This document shows positions 1 through 13,800 of a stretch of DNA of 64,000 nucleotides, piece by piece. The DNA is taken from positions 1,612,001 to 1,676,000 of the forward strand of contig OW285191.1 of NCBI GenBank assembly GCA_935421135.1, given 5' to 3'. Within the stretch, counting starts at the first letter, position 1; each line of letters begins with the position of its first letter. Under the pieces are notes generated by a model. The model saw nothing but the letters and a program-made list of their open reading frames with translations. It did no database searches and was not told the DNA's origin. The position numbers and the translations under genes were made by a program. This stretch comes from Bugulina stolonifera. Its lineage: Eukaryota > Bryozoa > Gymnolaemata > Cheilostomatida > Bugulidae.

Positions 1-16
1 TTGGATACAGGTTACA

Positions 17-187
17 ACATGTACATTTACATGTACATTTAAATGTACATTTACATGTACATTTACATGTACATTTACATGTACATTTACATGTACATTT
101 ACATGTACATTTACATGTACATTTACATGTACATTTACATGTACATTTACATGTACATTTACATGTACATTTACATGTACATTTACA
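17..187. repeat. 12-bp minisatellite (ACATGTACATTT)n
   Basis: About 14 near-perfect head-to-tail copies of a 12-bp unit, ACATGTACATTT. The unit contains the palindrome ACATGT. It lies just 3' of the last visible P450 exon on the minus strand, so it is probably inside the next P450 intron. No coding signal. Confidence 0.95.
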
Positions 188-244
188 CTGGATAATAACC
201 TAACACAGAGCAAATATTTGCCTAGCGATCAGTGTTGTAGATAC

Positions 245-3200
245 CAATGTACCCGAATAAAGGGTGTAGTGCTGTATTGTAATGCAGCAAATCCTTCGGT
301 GACAAATTTCGCAGCCTCTTTATGAAAGTCTGTACTGAAATCCTCATCATCTGTTGAGAACATAGTCTACAAATATAAGAACATAGTCTACAAATACAAG
401 AACATAGTTTATGATAATATAAGAACGTAGATCCCATAGGTTTTATGTGAGAGAACTTATCAGCATCTAGTACCAGCAATCAAGGTCACTCGGTACAACC
501 CTTCAGAGTTCACTTCATAAATTGATACATTGAATAGACTTGTGGCTCTCTCTCCCCCCCCCTCCCCCCACATAAGTCATACAATACGTTGATGAGGTCA
601 CATAGGTCATACAATACGTTGATGAGGTCACATAGGTCATACAATACGTTGATGAGTTCACATAGGTCATACAATACATTGATGAGGTCACATAGGTCAT
701 ACAATACATTGATGAGGTCACATAGGTCATACAATACATTGATGAGGTCACATAGGTCATACAATACATTGATGAGGTCACATAGGTCATACAATACATT
801 GATGAGGTCACATAGGTCATACAATACATTGATGAGGTCACATAGGTCATACAATACATTGATGAGGTCACATAGGTCATACAATACATTGATGAGGTCA
901 CATAGGTCATACAATACGTTGATGAGGTCACATAGGTCATACAATACATTGATGAGGTCACATAGGTCATACAATACATTGATGAGGTCACATAGGTCAT
1001 ACAATACGCTGATGAATTCATATAGGTCATACAATACGCTGATGAATTCATATAACATGTACAAATCACCTTCATAATAATGTCTAGAGTTGCCTGCTCT
1101 ATCAGATGCATAAGTTTGCATGTTTCTCCTGATTCAGCGTATGTCTGGAGCTCCGTAATGAACCGATCAGCTGACGTATTGAAAGTACTGATAGCCATCT
1201 TCAACTTGTTTCTGTGAAACATGGGATCCAGAACTCTACGTCGTAAATACCAAGCATCATGGTCGACTACAGTTGCAAGCCCTTCTGCCAAGTATCTGTA
1301 GAATTTTGAAAGGTAAATCCATCCTAAGAATTTGGTGTTACCCAATACTATAGTATAGTATTGCCACAAAAAGTTAGTTGAACAACTTACAAGCAATGGT
1401 TGTGCGATACGATATAAATGAATACATATCTATACATATGCCTAAATTATGTCCACATCAAGCAAAGGAATACATAGTGTAGACGAATGGTCCACATGAG
1501 TATGTACACACTGTGATAGAATTGTCCCCTGTCACTCTCAATTTGAGAAAACTATTATTTCAATCTATATAATACTATGATTTTAGTAATCATTTGTATA
1601 TACACAGTAGCCAACTCAACTGCAAGTCAAAGAGAATAAATTAATTACTAGTGCACAATTGAGATGTATTGTTTCTTTTTATTCAGTGTCTATTGATTGT
1701 TACTGTCTTTTTCATTTGCAATACCCTACTGGACTTTTGTATTCATGAAACACATCCATGATTATGTATGAGTATCAAAATATGATATCAATGGTAGTGC
1801 TTATCTCAATAGTAAATGGTTTATATGTGTGAACACAAAAGGTCAGCAGGGTTTACTAGTCAGCACCCCATGAGGTGGTCATGTATTCTTTACTTGTCTT
1901 GTTGTTAAACCCATACTCAATCAATAACTCTCAAGTATTTGGTAGTGATTAGTGTTATAAGTGTAACGCAAGTGTAGGGATTCCCTAGGAATAGACTACT
2001 ATACAAGTGGAGGGATTCCCTAGGAATAGAGAAGTATACAAGTGGAGGGATTCCCTAGGAATAGACAAGTATACAAGTGGAGGGATTCCCTAGGAATGGA
2101 CAAGTATACAAGTGGAGGGATTCCCTAGGAATAGACAAGTATTATACAAGTGGAGGGATTCCCTAGGAATAGACAAGTATTATACAAGTGGAGGGATTCC
2201 CTAGGAATAGACAAGTATTATACAAGTGGAGGGATTCCCTAGGAATAGACAAGTATTATACAAGTGGAGGGATTCCCTAGGAATAGACAAGTATTATACA
2301 AGTGGAGGGATTCCCTAGGAATAGGCAAGTATACAAGTGGAGGGATTCCCTAGTAATAGACAGGTATACTAGTGGAGAGATTCCCTAGTAATAGACAGGT
2401 ATGTTATTGGAGAGTTCCCCAGGATTTTACTGGCTGAGTTCTGGGGAAGTTCACACTATATAAAGTATGACTGACCAGGCTACATGTATATTCAGGTATT
2501 AACAGTTACTAAATACATGCTAAGAAACATCTACATGGCTATGTTGAGGTTGGAGATAAGAGCAGACAACTTACAAAAGAAAGATATGACAACTCTTATT
2601 TAGTGAAGATTCCCTAAGTATTTGCTACATTATTGAAGTGTCTTCTTACATATTTAGTGCAGATTTAAGCCTCATGTATTGGTTGATCAGTTAGTAGTTA
2701 CCAGCCTGTACAACAGTAGGGGTAATAGTTTGCTCACACACTACAGTACAACATATCAACAGGTATAGAGTGTCCAGATGAGAGAAAGGCAGATCGACAG
2801 ATAGTTTACCTTTCTCCATAAAGATAGCGAATTGCGTTTTCTTTAGCCTTTGGGAAATCCCTCGGATCACTGTCAACCAGAACGGTTTTGAGAAAGTTAC
2901 GACTGCGAGTGACCACCATGACTTTATGGATAATGAAGAGGACATAAGTATCTCCGTATTTCTCACACCTGCAGCCAGAATATGTATAATATACACTGTA
3001 TACTACATACACGTGTACGTACATCCGTATGATATATGTACATACACTTGTATAATAGACACTGTATACTATAGGCCTATACGCGTGTATGTACATGCGT
3101 ATGATACATGTACATACACTTGTATAATATACACTGTATACTATAACTATATACACGTGTATGTACATCCCCGTGTGATACATGTACATGTACATACACT

Positions 3201-4523
3201 TGTATAATATACACTGTATACTATATAGAAGTGTATGTACATCCGTATGATACATGTAGAGTACATACACAGTATTTGTTACATTTATTGTAAAGAAGAA
3301 GAGGCAGAGAGTAGATATGGAGGAATGAAAGGGTCAGTGTATACCCAAACTTACATAAACTACAGCACCTACTTATACCTCTAAATGTGTTTCCTGTATG
3401 TGTATGTATTTCATTGGTGGTAACCTCAGGACAATATATGGACGAACACTGTAGGTAGATATACATGTACACTGTAGGTAGATATACATGTACACTGTAG
3501 GTAGATACACATGTACACTGTAGGTAGATATACATGTACACTGTAGGTAGATACACATGTACACTGTAGGTAGACATACATGTACACTGTAGATAGATAT
3601 ACATGTACACTGTAGGTAGATATACATGTACACTGTAGCTAGATATACATGTACACTGTAGGTAGATACACATGTACACTGTAGGTAGACGTACCATTGA
3701 GCGAGAAGCACGTGGATTGGGGGTTTCAGGTTCAAGTGATCGGTTGGAAGATTTATACTGTCTTGTGGACTTCTTGCATCATTCATCAGCTGGGACAGAT
3801 TCCCGAAGAAAAAACTAAATAAGAAAGTGTAAGTATATCTGGATATACATGTATATATTATGTAAGACAAGCACAGGAACGTGCTGTATACGATGCTATG
3901 CATCAATACAATATTATATACGGGAACCAGCTATTGTGATACGTCTGAATACACAATATTGACAATTTTGGTAAGCTGTATAAAGGTTGAAGCATACTTG
4001 CACAAGAGCAGTATTTGAAGCTAGTGTATGGTCCAGACCCATTCACTCATCAAATACTTATGCTGTGTCTGCAGAGGTTTAGGAGCAATTGGCTCAGCGA
4101 TGATTGGCTACTCAAACTCTAGTATTGGTGAACATTTGAAAGTACAATAGAAACCTTGTCCTTTCCTACCAGCAGTAAATATCAGCTACCATTTGATTTT
4201 CTAGCTGACAAATCCTTCGACTGAATATTTGCCCAGTGGGTTTATAGAGGCCACACCATTGAATATTACCCAACAAAATGCTCTAAACATGACGTTCTAG
4301 AACCTTCCCAGCATCCTCTGTCCGATTAGCAAAAATCTGAAAAAATTTGTGTACATAAAACCTGCTTAGTAACTAAAGTTACATACCTGGTTCTCTTGGG
4401 TCCAGGTAGATGATCATACTTTGCATGTTCAAGTAATAGTAAGATAACAACATAACCAGCAGTGAGAGCTAGTAATGTAACAAACAGTAGACCAACCAAT
4501 GAGAGAGCTGCTGTTAGATCCAT
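245..4523 (-). CDS. Cytochrome P450, CYP46A1-like (N-terminal half; 3' part beyond window)
   Basis: Five minus-strand exons join in phase: 4523-4387, 3814-3695, 2968-2810, 1295-1070 and 366-245 (about 254 codons). Exon 1 starts at an ATG and encodes a hydrophobic membrane anchor (residues about 5-30) followed by YDHLPGPKR, the proline-rich hinge of microsomal P450s. Later exons carry KYGDTYVLFIIHK, GLATVVDHDAWYLRRR (the helix C region with the W..RR heme-propionate contact) and LDIIMK. From memory these match cholesterol 24-hydroxylase (CYP46A) best, so a membrane-bound monooxygenase acting on a sterol-like substrate is inferred. The helix I, ExxR and heme-Cys regions lie past the left edge. 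Exon 5 starts at one of two adjacent TTTGTAG acceptors created by a short local duplication; the 366 start keeps the phase. The introns are rich in minisatellites. Intactness of the gene cannot be judged. Confidence 0.88.
569..1058. repeat. 30-bp minisatellite in P450 intron 4
   Basis: About 16 copies of a 30-bp unit (core ACATAGGTCATACAATAC followed by ATTGATGAGGTC). The left copies are the most regular and those at 1010-1058 are diverged. The array ends 11 bp before the P450 exon 4 donor (GTGATT at 1069). Reading frames on both strands are open through it only because the unit is a multiple of three; I do not regard them as genes. There are no unique spacers, so it is not a CRISPR array. 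Confidence 0.95.
1969..2410. repeat. 34-38-bp minisatellite in P450 intron 3
   Basis: About 12 copies of a unit built on TACAAGTGGAGGGATTCCCT followed by AGGAATAGACAAGTA. Some copies have an extra TAT. The core GGGATTCCCTAGGAAT contains short palindromes. The last two copies at the right are diverged (GAGAGATTCCCTAGTAATAG). Confidence 0.93.
2985..3260. repeat. ~65-bp tandem repeat in P450 intron 2
   Basis: About four diverged copies of a unit containing TATAATATACACTGTATACT, ACACGTGTATGTACAT and ATGATACATGTACATACACT. It sits just upstream of the exon 3 acceptor (CTGCAG at 2969-2974). Confidence 0.85.
3441..3693. repeat. 23-24-bp minisatellite starting at the P450 exon 2 donor
   Basis: About 10 copies of CACTGTAGGTAGATA plus TACATGTA. 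Read on the minus strand the array begins at the intron's first base: the donor GTACGT leads straight into the TCTACCTACAGT core. The exon itself is not copied. The units also contain CTACAG, which resembles an acceptor. Confidence 0.92.
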
Positions 4524-5717
4524 TCCCTCTTTCCCTAATATAATTATACAACATTTGAATACGCCAGCATATCTGCCCTGTTAGCAAGAAGCAATTTAAT
4601 TGGGCGCCAGTGTAAAGGTGCAGGGAAGGGTACACTGTGAATTGTTACTGTTATAGTAAAAACGTATTATCATAAGCTACAGAGGTGAGGCCAGTCTTAC
4701 TTCTACTGTCAGTGAGAAACGCTGCACAAAACAGTGCGTTACATTTGCTTAATGTTGAACCTAAAAACTACTTTCCCCCTATCATTCCTGCCGAGTTCAT
4801 CAAAGTAACTACACTGTAAAGGGAAAGGAATGTACAGTATGACCACTGATAAACTGGTGAGCTATAATGTTTATACAGATTTAGCTTCCTTTATGTATTT
4901 TTGAAGTTTGCACCAGAATAACTTCAGAAATGTAAAAGTATATAAGTATAAGTATATTTAATGATCCTTACTGCTTGAAAGTATAAGAGCGACTGCACTG
5001 TATAACAATATTCTGGCCTCTTTTATAGGAAAAAGGAAGACGACCAGTTACTTCCGGCAGGCTCCGGACGACTACTACTATCCCATTAAGAAATGAGCGA
5101 CCCATATTAAGAGCCGTCTTCTGCTATATAATTCTCTGTACATAAGACATTACTGTAATTGCTCTATATGTAATAAAGACATACACAGTATAACATAGTT
5201 TTATAATTAAGTATAATTAAAGCGACGACCGTAAAAGTCGAGGCACGAACGGACCGGGGGTCGTCCATTACAGTATATCACATTTGTAAAATAAAGTTGT
5301 TAAATGGCTAGGAAAGTGACAGTTACATTTAATTGTAAATTACAGTCGCAAAATATACCTGACATCGACAAGGAAGTAGTAGCTACTCCCACCACACCGA
5401 GTTATTGACACCGACAAGGAAGTAGTAGCTACTCCCACCACACCGAGTTATTGACACCGACAAGGAAGTAGTAGCTACTCCCACCACACCGAGTTATTGG
5501 GACCAAGTGTTAGAAGTGAGGGTGCATGATGTTACTAGTTGATGTTACACAGGGTGTACCTTGAGCCTACAGATAGTAATAGGCATTACTTGGGGATTTT
5601 ACACACAGTGTACTCATCTCATTCCTTCCACTTTTAGCACTATATTGGGCTCAAAAACTAAAAGACATTAAAGCCTAATCCTGGCGGTGAATTGGATCTT
5701 TTAGCTAGCTTTATATA
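4524..5717. other. Region upstream of the P450 gene
   Basis: No coding exon recognised. On the minus strand this is the P450 promoter side, but no convincing TATA or initiator motif stands out. A locally GC-richer stretch at about 5035-5270 begins with GAAGACGACC and ends with GGGGTCGTCC, with a TAATAAAGACATA stretch inside. It could be a decayed transposon or solo LTR, but I cannot show direct repeats or a target duplication. Confidence 0.4.
5363..5502. repeat. 46-bp unit, three tandem copies
   Basis: Three nearly identical copies of a 46-bp unit (CGACAAGGAAGTAGTAGCTA, CTCCCACCACACCGAGTTAT and so on). Each contains the perfect palindrome AGTAGCTACT. Only the first copy differs (GACATCGAC versus GACACCGAC). 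The copies are well conserved next to the diverged surroundings, which suggests a recent triplication. Confidence 0.95.
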
Positions 5718-6315
5718 CAGTCACGGGCATAAGTTTAAGACCGCCTGACATATTATGTCATATCTTGACATACACTGTATTATAGCCAGTGTTATAGCAT
5801 TGAAAATTTTTATCACCGTTTGACTGTCATTAGCATTGTTAGGAACAAATACTGAAAGTGCACAATGTTCATGAACAGCCATGGCTGCAAAATTTTCATG
5901 CATGATGGTGCTTCTTGCCATAGTACGAAAAAGGTTACATATCTCACAAAATAGCAAATCTCTATGGTACCGGAATGCTCTGACAACAGACCAGATTTGA
6001 AAGCATGTGGACGTTGATGAAGAATAAGGTTGCATTGCATCAACCATCTAGTCTTGCTGAACTGATAGAAACCATTAAGAAAGTGTGGGTAATGGAGATA
6101 TCACCAGGGTACTGTGAGACACTGATTAGGAGTATGCCCTGACGACTTGCGGCCATCATCGCTAGTGGCGGTGAACTAACCAAATATGAATTTTTTGAGA
6201 AAATATTTTTGAATAATATTGGTAAGGCTCATTCTTCAACAAATTATAAAAAATTATTTAGTTTCTTCCTCACAATGTCTAAACCAACGTGGTCTTAAAC
6301 TTATGCCCGTGACTG
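5718..6315 (+). mobile_element. Tc1/mariner-type DNA transposon, internally deleted and inactive
   Basis: Terminal inverted repeats of about 25 bp begin CAGTCACGGGCATAAG and end with the exact complement. Both ends are flanked by TA (5716-5717 and 6316-6317), the Tc1 target duplication. At about 0.6 kb it is shorter than a full Tc1 element (about 1.3-1.6 kb). The plus strand holds the C-terminal part of a transposase, described separately. The ends are intact but the enzyme is broken, so it could only move with a transposase supplied by another copy. Confidence 0.92.
5895..6298 (+). pseudogene. Tc1-like transposase, C-terminal remnant
   Basis: Plus-strand translation gives FMHDGASCHSTKKVTYLTK, the second DDE aspartate region of Tc1 transposases. 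After a frameshift it continues as MWTLMKNKVALHQPSSLAEL, IKKVW, then SPGYCETLIRSMP, a TGA stop, RLAAIIASGGELTKY, and a final TAA. This is the order of the Tc1 family C-terminus. An in-frame TAG after TYLTK, the frameshift near 5990 and the TGA at about 6140 show it is dead. The N-terminal DNA-binding half and the first Asp are missing. The open minus-strand frames here are shadows. Confidence 0.88.
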
Positions 6316-6317
6316 TA

Positions 6318-7810
6318 CATTATTATCATTATATTATATTATTGCTTATTATTTATATGAAAATATCCACTCTTGAAAACAAATAATTTAATTTTGCTGG
6401 GATAAAAACAAAGTACCTGAGGCATGTAAGATGTAACGACTATCATCATTTTAAAAATAAATAGTAACTTTATTTTAATCCATTTAATTATAACAATAAT
6501 TATTTTATAATAGTATTGTATAATAATTATAATAATTATATTTTTTTAAAATTTTTGATGAAACCTCAAAATGAAAATGAAGGTCAAATCAGTGAGCCGT
6601 TTAAATTGATCTTCTTCATTTAGTTGCCAAATAGTAGGTGTTACTAGGGTTCAGACGTTTCTAAAGTTTCATCAACACTCTTTTTGCATAAAAAATTCTC
6701 TGCATAAAAATAAATGTGCCTCCCTGCAAGTGCACGCCATCTAAAATTAAATGGAATAAAAGCATGTCGTTAGGGGGCGTAACGAATAGTTCAGTTATAA
6801 CCTAATCTCCACAGGTCTGGGACACAAAAGTACATAATACGACATTTACCTGTTGTCACACTCACAGGTTATATAACCACTAGTTTTACAAAAGTTTTGT
6901 CATTACATTTTGAGTTAAGTGTTGTCCTCTCTTGAGCTAATGTTGCAGGGACAGACAATAAAGTACATAAATTATTCATTGTTATTGAATGGTCAGATTT
7001 CATACAATTACAATAAACAACCTGACAACCAGAACCGTTAGAAACAAGCCAAACCATGGAGCGAAACTAACTAGGTAAGCAGAGAGTACACAGTACCTGT
7101 AGTTCCAAAGTTACACATTTTTGTTACATCACTGCACAGAATGGAATAAGCAATTATGCGATGAGAGAAATTGCATATAATGTTGCTGCTAATAAGCCCA
7201 AGTGTAAAAGTACAGCGAATCAGTGAATACAATACAATTTATTGTATGTACACACATACCCCACTCATTCACATTCCCATACAGAAGGTCTAGGCAGGTA
7301 GTCTTAGTTTGAAGTATAGGATTATTCATGGTTTGAAGGCATAATATATATACTTGTACTGTTGTACACCACTGAGTCACACATGACACAACCAATCGTT
7401 GGAACTACAGGATGTCTATTCCTCATTATTATTAAGAGATCGGACAACTCCTCTTGAAAAGGGTGTACACAGTGGTGTGAACTGTGAAGTGAATTCAGTA
7501 GTAAACAATTCATATAATTTTATACAATAATAGTTAATACTGCAGTGGAACCTAACCAGTATACATATATATCCAATAAATTGAATAGGTAACCTTGTTG
7601 TATGGTACATGTATAAATAACTTTATTGGTCCTACTCACAATCAGTGTCTATAGTGGATAGACACTATATAAATAAATATGGCACTGTCATCTACCTATA
7701 GAGCTTACATAGTACATCATACCGTATGGTGAAATGATGTCATATTATATACGTACATTATATCATAATATGATTAAATCACATGAATTATAAATAGAAC
7801 ATTTCAGAGC
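6318..7810. other. Intergenic region between the Tc1 remnant and the VWA8 stop
   Basis: Very AT-rich (especially 6330-6560), with no recognisable exon on either strand. The right part is the 3' untranslated and downstream region of VWA8. Short open frames at 6869-7610 show no family motif or codon bias. Confidence 0.5.
7622..7627 (-). terminator. Candidate VWA8 polyadenylation signal (AATAAA)
   Basis: TTTATT on the plus strand reads AATAAA on the minus strand, about 185 bases past the VWA8 stop codon. Another copy lies further downstream near 7230. Chosen by motif and distance only. Confidence 0.45.
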
Positions 7811-10800
7811 CTATTTTAAGAAGGTTGAAGTAAAAATTTGTTGTATAATCTGTGGAAGCTTAGCAGTGTCAAGGCAAGCGAAGCTGTGACCACTGGGCAG
7901 CTGCTTGACCAGTCTGTCGGCCTGGTCACCCAGAGAGCCAATGAAGATAGCATACGCGTTGACGTTCTCCTTAGAGGTGAGAGCTTCAGCAAAGGAGCTT
8001 GGGCTAATACCATATCGGTCAAGGTTAGCATCACTAAGTACAATAACAAAGTGTTCGTCTGCTTCTTCCTTGCTTATCTGTAAACACAATACAGCATATT
8101 ATGTACATTTGTATATATAATGTGTTGATGGAACATAAAGATATAAACATATACTGTAAAACATAAACTACTATCTATAGATAATGAGAGAAAATCTGTA
8201 GAAAACTATTATCTAATGAGTAATGACAGAACATCTATAGAATGCAAAATATTCTCTGTAGATATTATCTGAACATCATACATTGTGTAAAAATTCACCT
8301 ACAGAACACAAAATGTTTAGATAATGGCGCATGATATGTAGAACTAAGTAATACGGGATTTACCTCATCAATGGCAAGCCTTGTTGCTTTGAGAGTGAAA
8401 TCGCCACTCAGACAGAACTGCGAGTGGGCGTGCATCGTCTGTAGAACTTGTAGCCTGTGCTTGTTATTCTTAGGGGGCTCAGTAGCTGAGGCTAACTTAA
8501 TGTTGTAGTCTTCCCCAGAGTGTCCAAACACATCGTACTACGCACAGAACATCAGAGAGAAGGGATAAGCTAACATCATGAAATCTACCGGATATTATGA
8601 TTATTCTCCCTGTTAGTCAACAGTTGACTGTAAACACAGTAGGTACGTTATAAACGAATAAATAAGCTGTTTTCACATACCTTAAGTTTCTGCTCGTATC
8701 CCTGAAATGCCTCCATTACCATACATACCACCTCCATCTCTCTTTGTAGTCGGTAATCATGTCCATTGAATCTGTACATGGATCCAGAAACATCAACTAG
8801 GAGGCGTAATCTGTGACACAACGTAGTACATTATGTCACACGAATACTGATATCAAACAGTGTAAGTAATATGGTGAGATGGACTGTAGCTAGTAACTAG
8901 TGTCACCCAACCAATGAGCAGGCAGGGAGTAATCATACACACAAACCGTAGCGACTTGAGAGTCATGTTAATACCTCGGGAGAGGAGGGTATAGTAAAGC
9001 CATACGAGATCACACAGTGTTCACCACTCTGACATAGGAGTCACTCACCGTTTAGGTTTCTGCTGAGGAGAACCAGGTTCTGGCTCCTTCTCTCCTCGCC
9101 GTCTGTAAATAGTCTTCTCTCCTGTCAGACCTTCGATTATCCTCCCATCATCCAGGTCTCCGTGTGTCTGGTTCTTCAGCCATTGTCTCTCTTTACCTAT
9201 AACACCCCCACACCACGATAAACTAAGACCTAGTACCATCACCAGAGAAATCTAATGCCATATACATTGTATATAATGGGATCACCCTTAGCTTGTAGCG
9301 AGTCCAGTACCACCCTCATGCTCTGAATGTGCCGTTTAACTTGTGAGTAGAACATATCGTAGACCTCTGCATCATACTCTGACATCTGAATCTGTTTGAG
9401 ACGCTCCTTGAACGCTTTCTCTCCCATTTCTCTGGCAGCTTGCCTTATCTGTATACACATGCATCTACACTGTATACACATGAATCTACACTGTATACAC
9501 ATGAATCTACACTGTATACACATGAATCTACACTGTATACACATGAATCTACACTGTATACACATGTATCTACACCGTATATACATGCATCTACAATGTG
9601 TACACACGTACCCACACTGCATAACCACATATCCACACTGTATACACATGTGTTTACACTGTATACACATGTATCTACACTGTACACATGTATCTACACT
9701 GTACACATATATCTACACTGTACACATGTATCTACACTGTATATACATGTATCTACACTGTACACATGCATCTACTGTATATCACTCACATGTTCTGGTA
9801 CCTGATCCTTAACCTCCTGGCTGACCTGGTGGACATCATGTCCTCCGTCCAGTCGGTATGGACCCCCAACACCGCCGAGACCTGCCGTATCCCTACCTCC
9901 TATATAAGAGAGCATTCACACATGTAAATGTCCATGATGTACCATATTGTGGAGTCATACAATGTGACAGCACAGGACAGCACATTAACTACTACAATGT
10001 ATAACAAACACATTCAGGCGAAAGGTAGCGAAAGGAAAATCATGTAACTTCTAATAAACCTTAGTAATCCCAAACAGTCGTATATACCTAACAACATGGA
10101 AATTATCATAGAACTCTTTGCACAAAAACCATGCTTGGAAAATCGTATTCTCAGGCGGGTTACGCATGTTAGAATAGACTCCGCCCACCTGTGCCTCCTG
10201 CCCATGTGTTTCCACCTACATGTGGACTGCCTGTTGGGTCAACTTTGCCATGTTTGGGTGCTGTGCAATCCTTTACACCGTCCCTCTCGTATGTAATCTA
10301 CAGTAAACCGAGATTATTAATAATCAAGTGATATTTTATCAATCTCATCTCAGTTTTTACTGCTAATACGGAAAAGTCCTCAGAAAACTGTTCACCTTAG
10401 TTTACCAGGTCTGTTAACATCAGAACCTAAAATTCAGAACATCATGTTGTATGAAGTTATGAAAATGTCCATCTATGCCTCCTTTAGTAGAGTACCTGAG
10501 TTACTGGTGGGGTAAGAGTCAAACAGTCCCAGTAAATGGGTTGGTTACAGGAAGGAAGGCACCTGGTCGACAAACATAATTATGCTCTGCCAACCCTCCT
10601 ATTTGTACAGCATTTGGCAGCCATCTCTCTTAAGGGGAGACTAAATATGGCTGCACTGGCAGGTAATACATACAAGTCACAGATAATACATACAAGTTAC
10701 AGATAATACATATAAGTAACATGTAATACATATAAGTAACATGTAATACATACAAGTAACATATAATACGTATAAGCAACATGTAATACGTACAAGTAAC

Positions 10801-13800
10801 AGAAAATACATACAAGTAACAGGTAATACGTACAAGTAATAGGTAACACATACAAGTAACAGGTAATACGTACAAGTAACAGGAAACACATACAAGTCAC
10901 AGATAATACATACAAGTAACAGGTAATACGTACAAGTAACATGTAATATGTACAAGTAACAGATAATACATACAAGTAACAGGTAATACGTACAAGTAAT
11001 AGGTAATACATACAAGTAACAGGTAATACGTACAAGTAACAGGAAATACATACAAGTCACAGATAATACATACAAGTTACAGGTAATACGTACAAGTAAT
11101 AGGTAATACATACAAGTAACAGGAAATAGATACAAGTAACAGGTAATACACACACCTGAAGGTCGTGATCCTCTTTACCAATGAGATTAGTCCAGCCCTG
11201 GAGGGAGGAGTCTAGAAGAGCCTGGGAGGTCTCCCACAGCTGCACCCTTCCTTTCGAGTCCACACTCACTAAGCCATCATTTGATAACCTCGATATCATT
11301 GGACCACAGGCTGTAGTCATCCACATGGAATACGGAGATGGTCCGGTACTGCAAGCACCAGTGATTAGTTACAATGAGTTGTACAGCATATATCATAGTG
11401 ACTAAGTAGAAGTGCTGGTGTAGGAAGTACGGTACGGCTATAACATACACAGCACAAACATATGTAGACACACACACTACATATACATGCAAATCAACTA
11501 ATAGACAAAGGGACTGTTGAGTAAACACTACACTGTCTCATAGAACTGCAAGTACTAAACCACCTGTCTCAAAGCGATATACTATGACCAATCAGAGTTG
11601 TGAAATAGCGTAGTCTGGAAACTGGTTGGCTACGTACCCAGTGACCTTGAGGTATCTAAGTTTATGTCTGACTAGATCTGTGATCTCTAGATATCCACTG
11701 ACATCTCTTTCATGCATTGCCCCATCTGCAAATAACCTAACATATCAACTCAGCTTTCTCAAAATTCGAGATCAATATTAATAATATTTGAATATTATAC
11801 GAACTGACTCTAGTCGCTAACTGCAATGCATGCATTAATGAATCAACCAACAAACCTTCGGAGAGAAGTTTGGGTGGCACATGCCCTGGCAACGACCTCA
11901 CCACCTGAGCAGTGTTAGGAACTAAGGCTATATATGACCCATCTGTAGGCAGATGTTTCAAGTCGTTGCTATCTCGTACTGAGGAGTAAACATCCACTTC
12001 CTGTACACAAACAACGAAAATATCATGTATTTAGTCTAACTAGTATTACACATCACATCTACAGATAATAGCACACTATGAGCTGAAAGCAGTCAATACT
12101 TGGAGTGAAATATAAGTATAATGAAAGGTATGGGGAGGTGTGTAGATGGCTCCCACCTGTAGGCCAGGAAATCCTAGGGCTACTTCTGCATAGTTATGGG
12201 TTGAGCAGATCAGTCTGCTGGGAGTCTCTATGGATTCTCCTGTGATAGCCTTGACTGCAGTTTTATGTAGAGGTGCAGATGACATACCTACTACTGATGA
12301 TGTCATAGGGGAAGATGACATCACTTCTTTTATAGAGTAGTTGTCACCAGTCTTCTCTATCATGTATGATCTAACAAAGTGAAGGTATGTTCACATACGA
12401 GTATAAGTATAATCGTTAGTAGACAGACAAACAGACATACAGACAGGCAGACATACATTTACAGACAGATACCAACCTGTTGTTTCTGTCCTCCACCAAC
12501 CAGTGACTGCTAGATGGCATCCTCACAGATGTGACATCCACTGGCAGGTGCACATCGGCACAGGTGCCTTCTAGTACATTGACAACCGTCATCTGGTTAC
12601 TGTAAGTATCAAACTGGACAAATGATGTCTTGCTTCTAAATGATAGACATGAAGATATCACATGCAGACAATTATATCGGCATTCTAGTTGTCATGTTCA
12701 CTAGTTCCACTCAATATATCATGGGAATGGCAATACAATGGCGGCCATAATACATGATACTGCTTGTCAATAACCCGGCTTGTTGTCACATGGCCTTCCA
12801 CTGTCTCACCTTCCTATCTCATAGAGAGTTATTGACGGCTCGGACTCGTGTTCTAGATCGGTGCACATCCTGTACAATGGTTTTCTGCTGCTGAGAGTTC
12901 TCCTAGTCAAAGCATCAGCTACGGAGTCTAACAGACCACCCGTCTCCAGTCTGTTAACTCTGCCAGTCTCTGAGTCTATGACCAGTAGGATATTAGCCTG
13001 AGAGAGAAGGATAACAACACGATACTGTAGACGTTATTATATCATACATACCTCTATACATAACATTTCATTTCCATCACTGGGAGACCATGCTCTGAGG
13101 ATAAGCAATACTACAATGATAATCAGAACATAACGTTATATTAGCCATGTGCCAGATTACAGTACAGTACTCACCACTTGTTCGTGAACTAGCACAGACG
13201 TAGGGAGAGAATTACCCAGACTAGATATACGAATACTCGGCTGATACCGATGTCTATTGGTAGGAAACAAGTCATAGAGGTCTACACAGGAAACTGTTCT
13301 ATCTTCAGAGCTCATTGTGTAAAGGGAGGCGGGGTTTATTCCAACAAAGTGTAGCAAGTCGCCTTTTTCACCATTTCCTGGAAATGTACCAACATACGTT
13401 GATACCATGGTATACTATTGGGTAATAGATGTACTACTAATAGTCATGTATCGTATTTATAGCATTGCATACTGCAGCATGACCAAGTAGTTATACATAA
13501 GAAAAGAGGAGGGGCAATTCCTCCATATAACTGGTAAGTACCACGTGTAAGTGTTGACTGTGCTTACCAAGTGAGCTTGTGACATCACAGATATGTGAAC
13601 TCTCGTGTAGCAGAGGTAGCTTCCACATGCTCTCCAACTCGGTAAAGTGTGTACTGCGAGCTGACTTCCTTTCTAACGGGTAATTTGTGACATGTGCCTG
13701 AACAGGGCCCTAGCAACATATACATTTTGTAATTACATAATGATCGTCTCTATGGATACAGCTTGTATACAAGTATATATCACATAGTGATCGTCTCCAT

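Noticed and set aside
569..1058. CRISPR-like regular 30-bp repeat
   Set aside because: Repeats are directly adjacent with no unique spacers, and the context is a eukaryotic P450 intron.
5721..6047. Minus-strand open frames of 76-108 codons in the Tc1 element
   Set aside because: The plus strand gives clear Tc1 transposase motifs, so the minus-strand frames are antisense shadows.
11277..11528. Minus-strand frame reading YRTISVFHVDDYSLWSND
   Set aside because: The alternative frame over the same bases continues into the conserved VWA8 block DSKGRVQLWET and fits the splice phase; this one hits a stop.
13330..13408. ATG start at MVSTYVGTF for a separate gene
   Set aside because: The acceptor TTTCCAG with exon start at 13377 gives phase-matched continuity of VWA8; the ATG is intronic.
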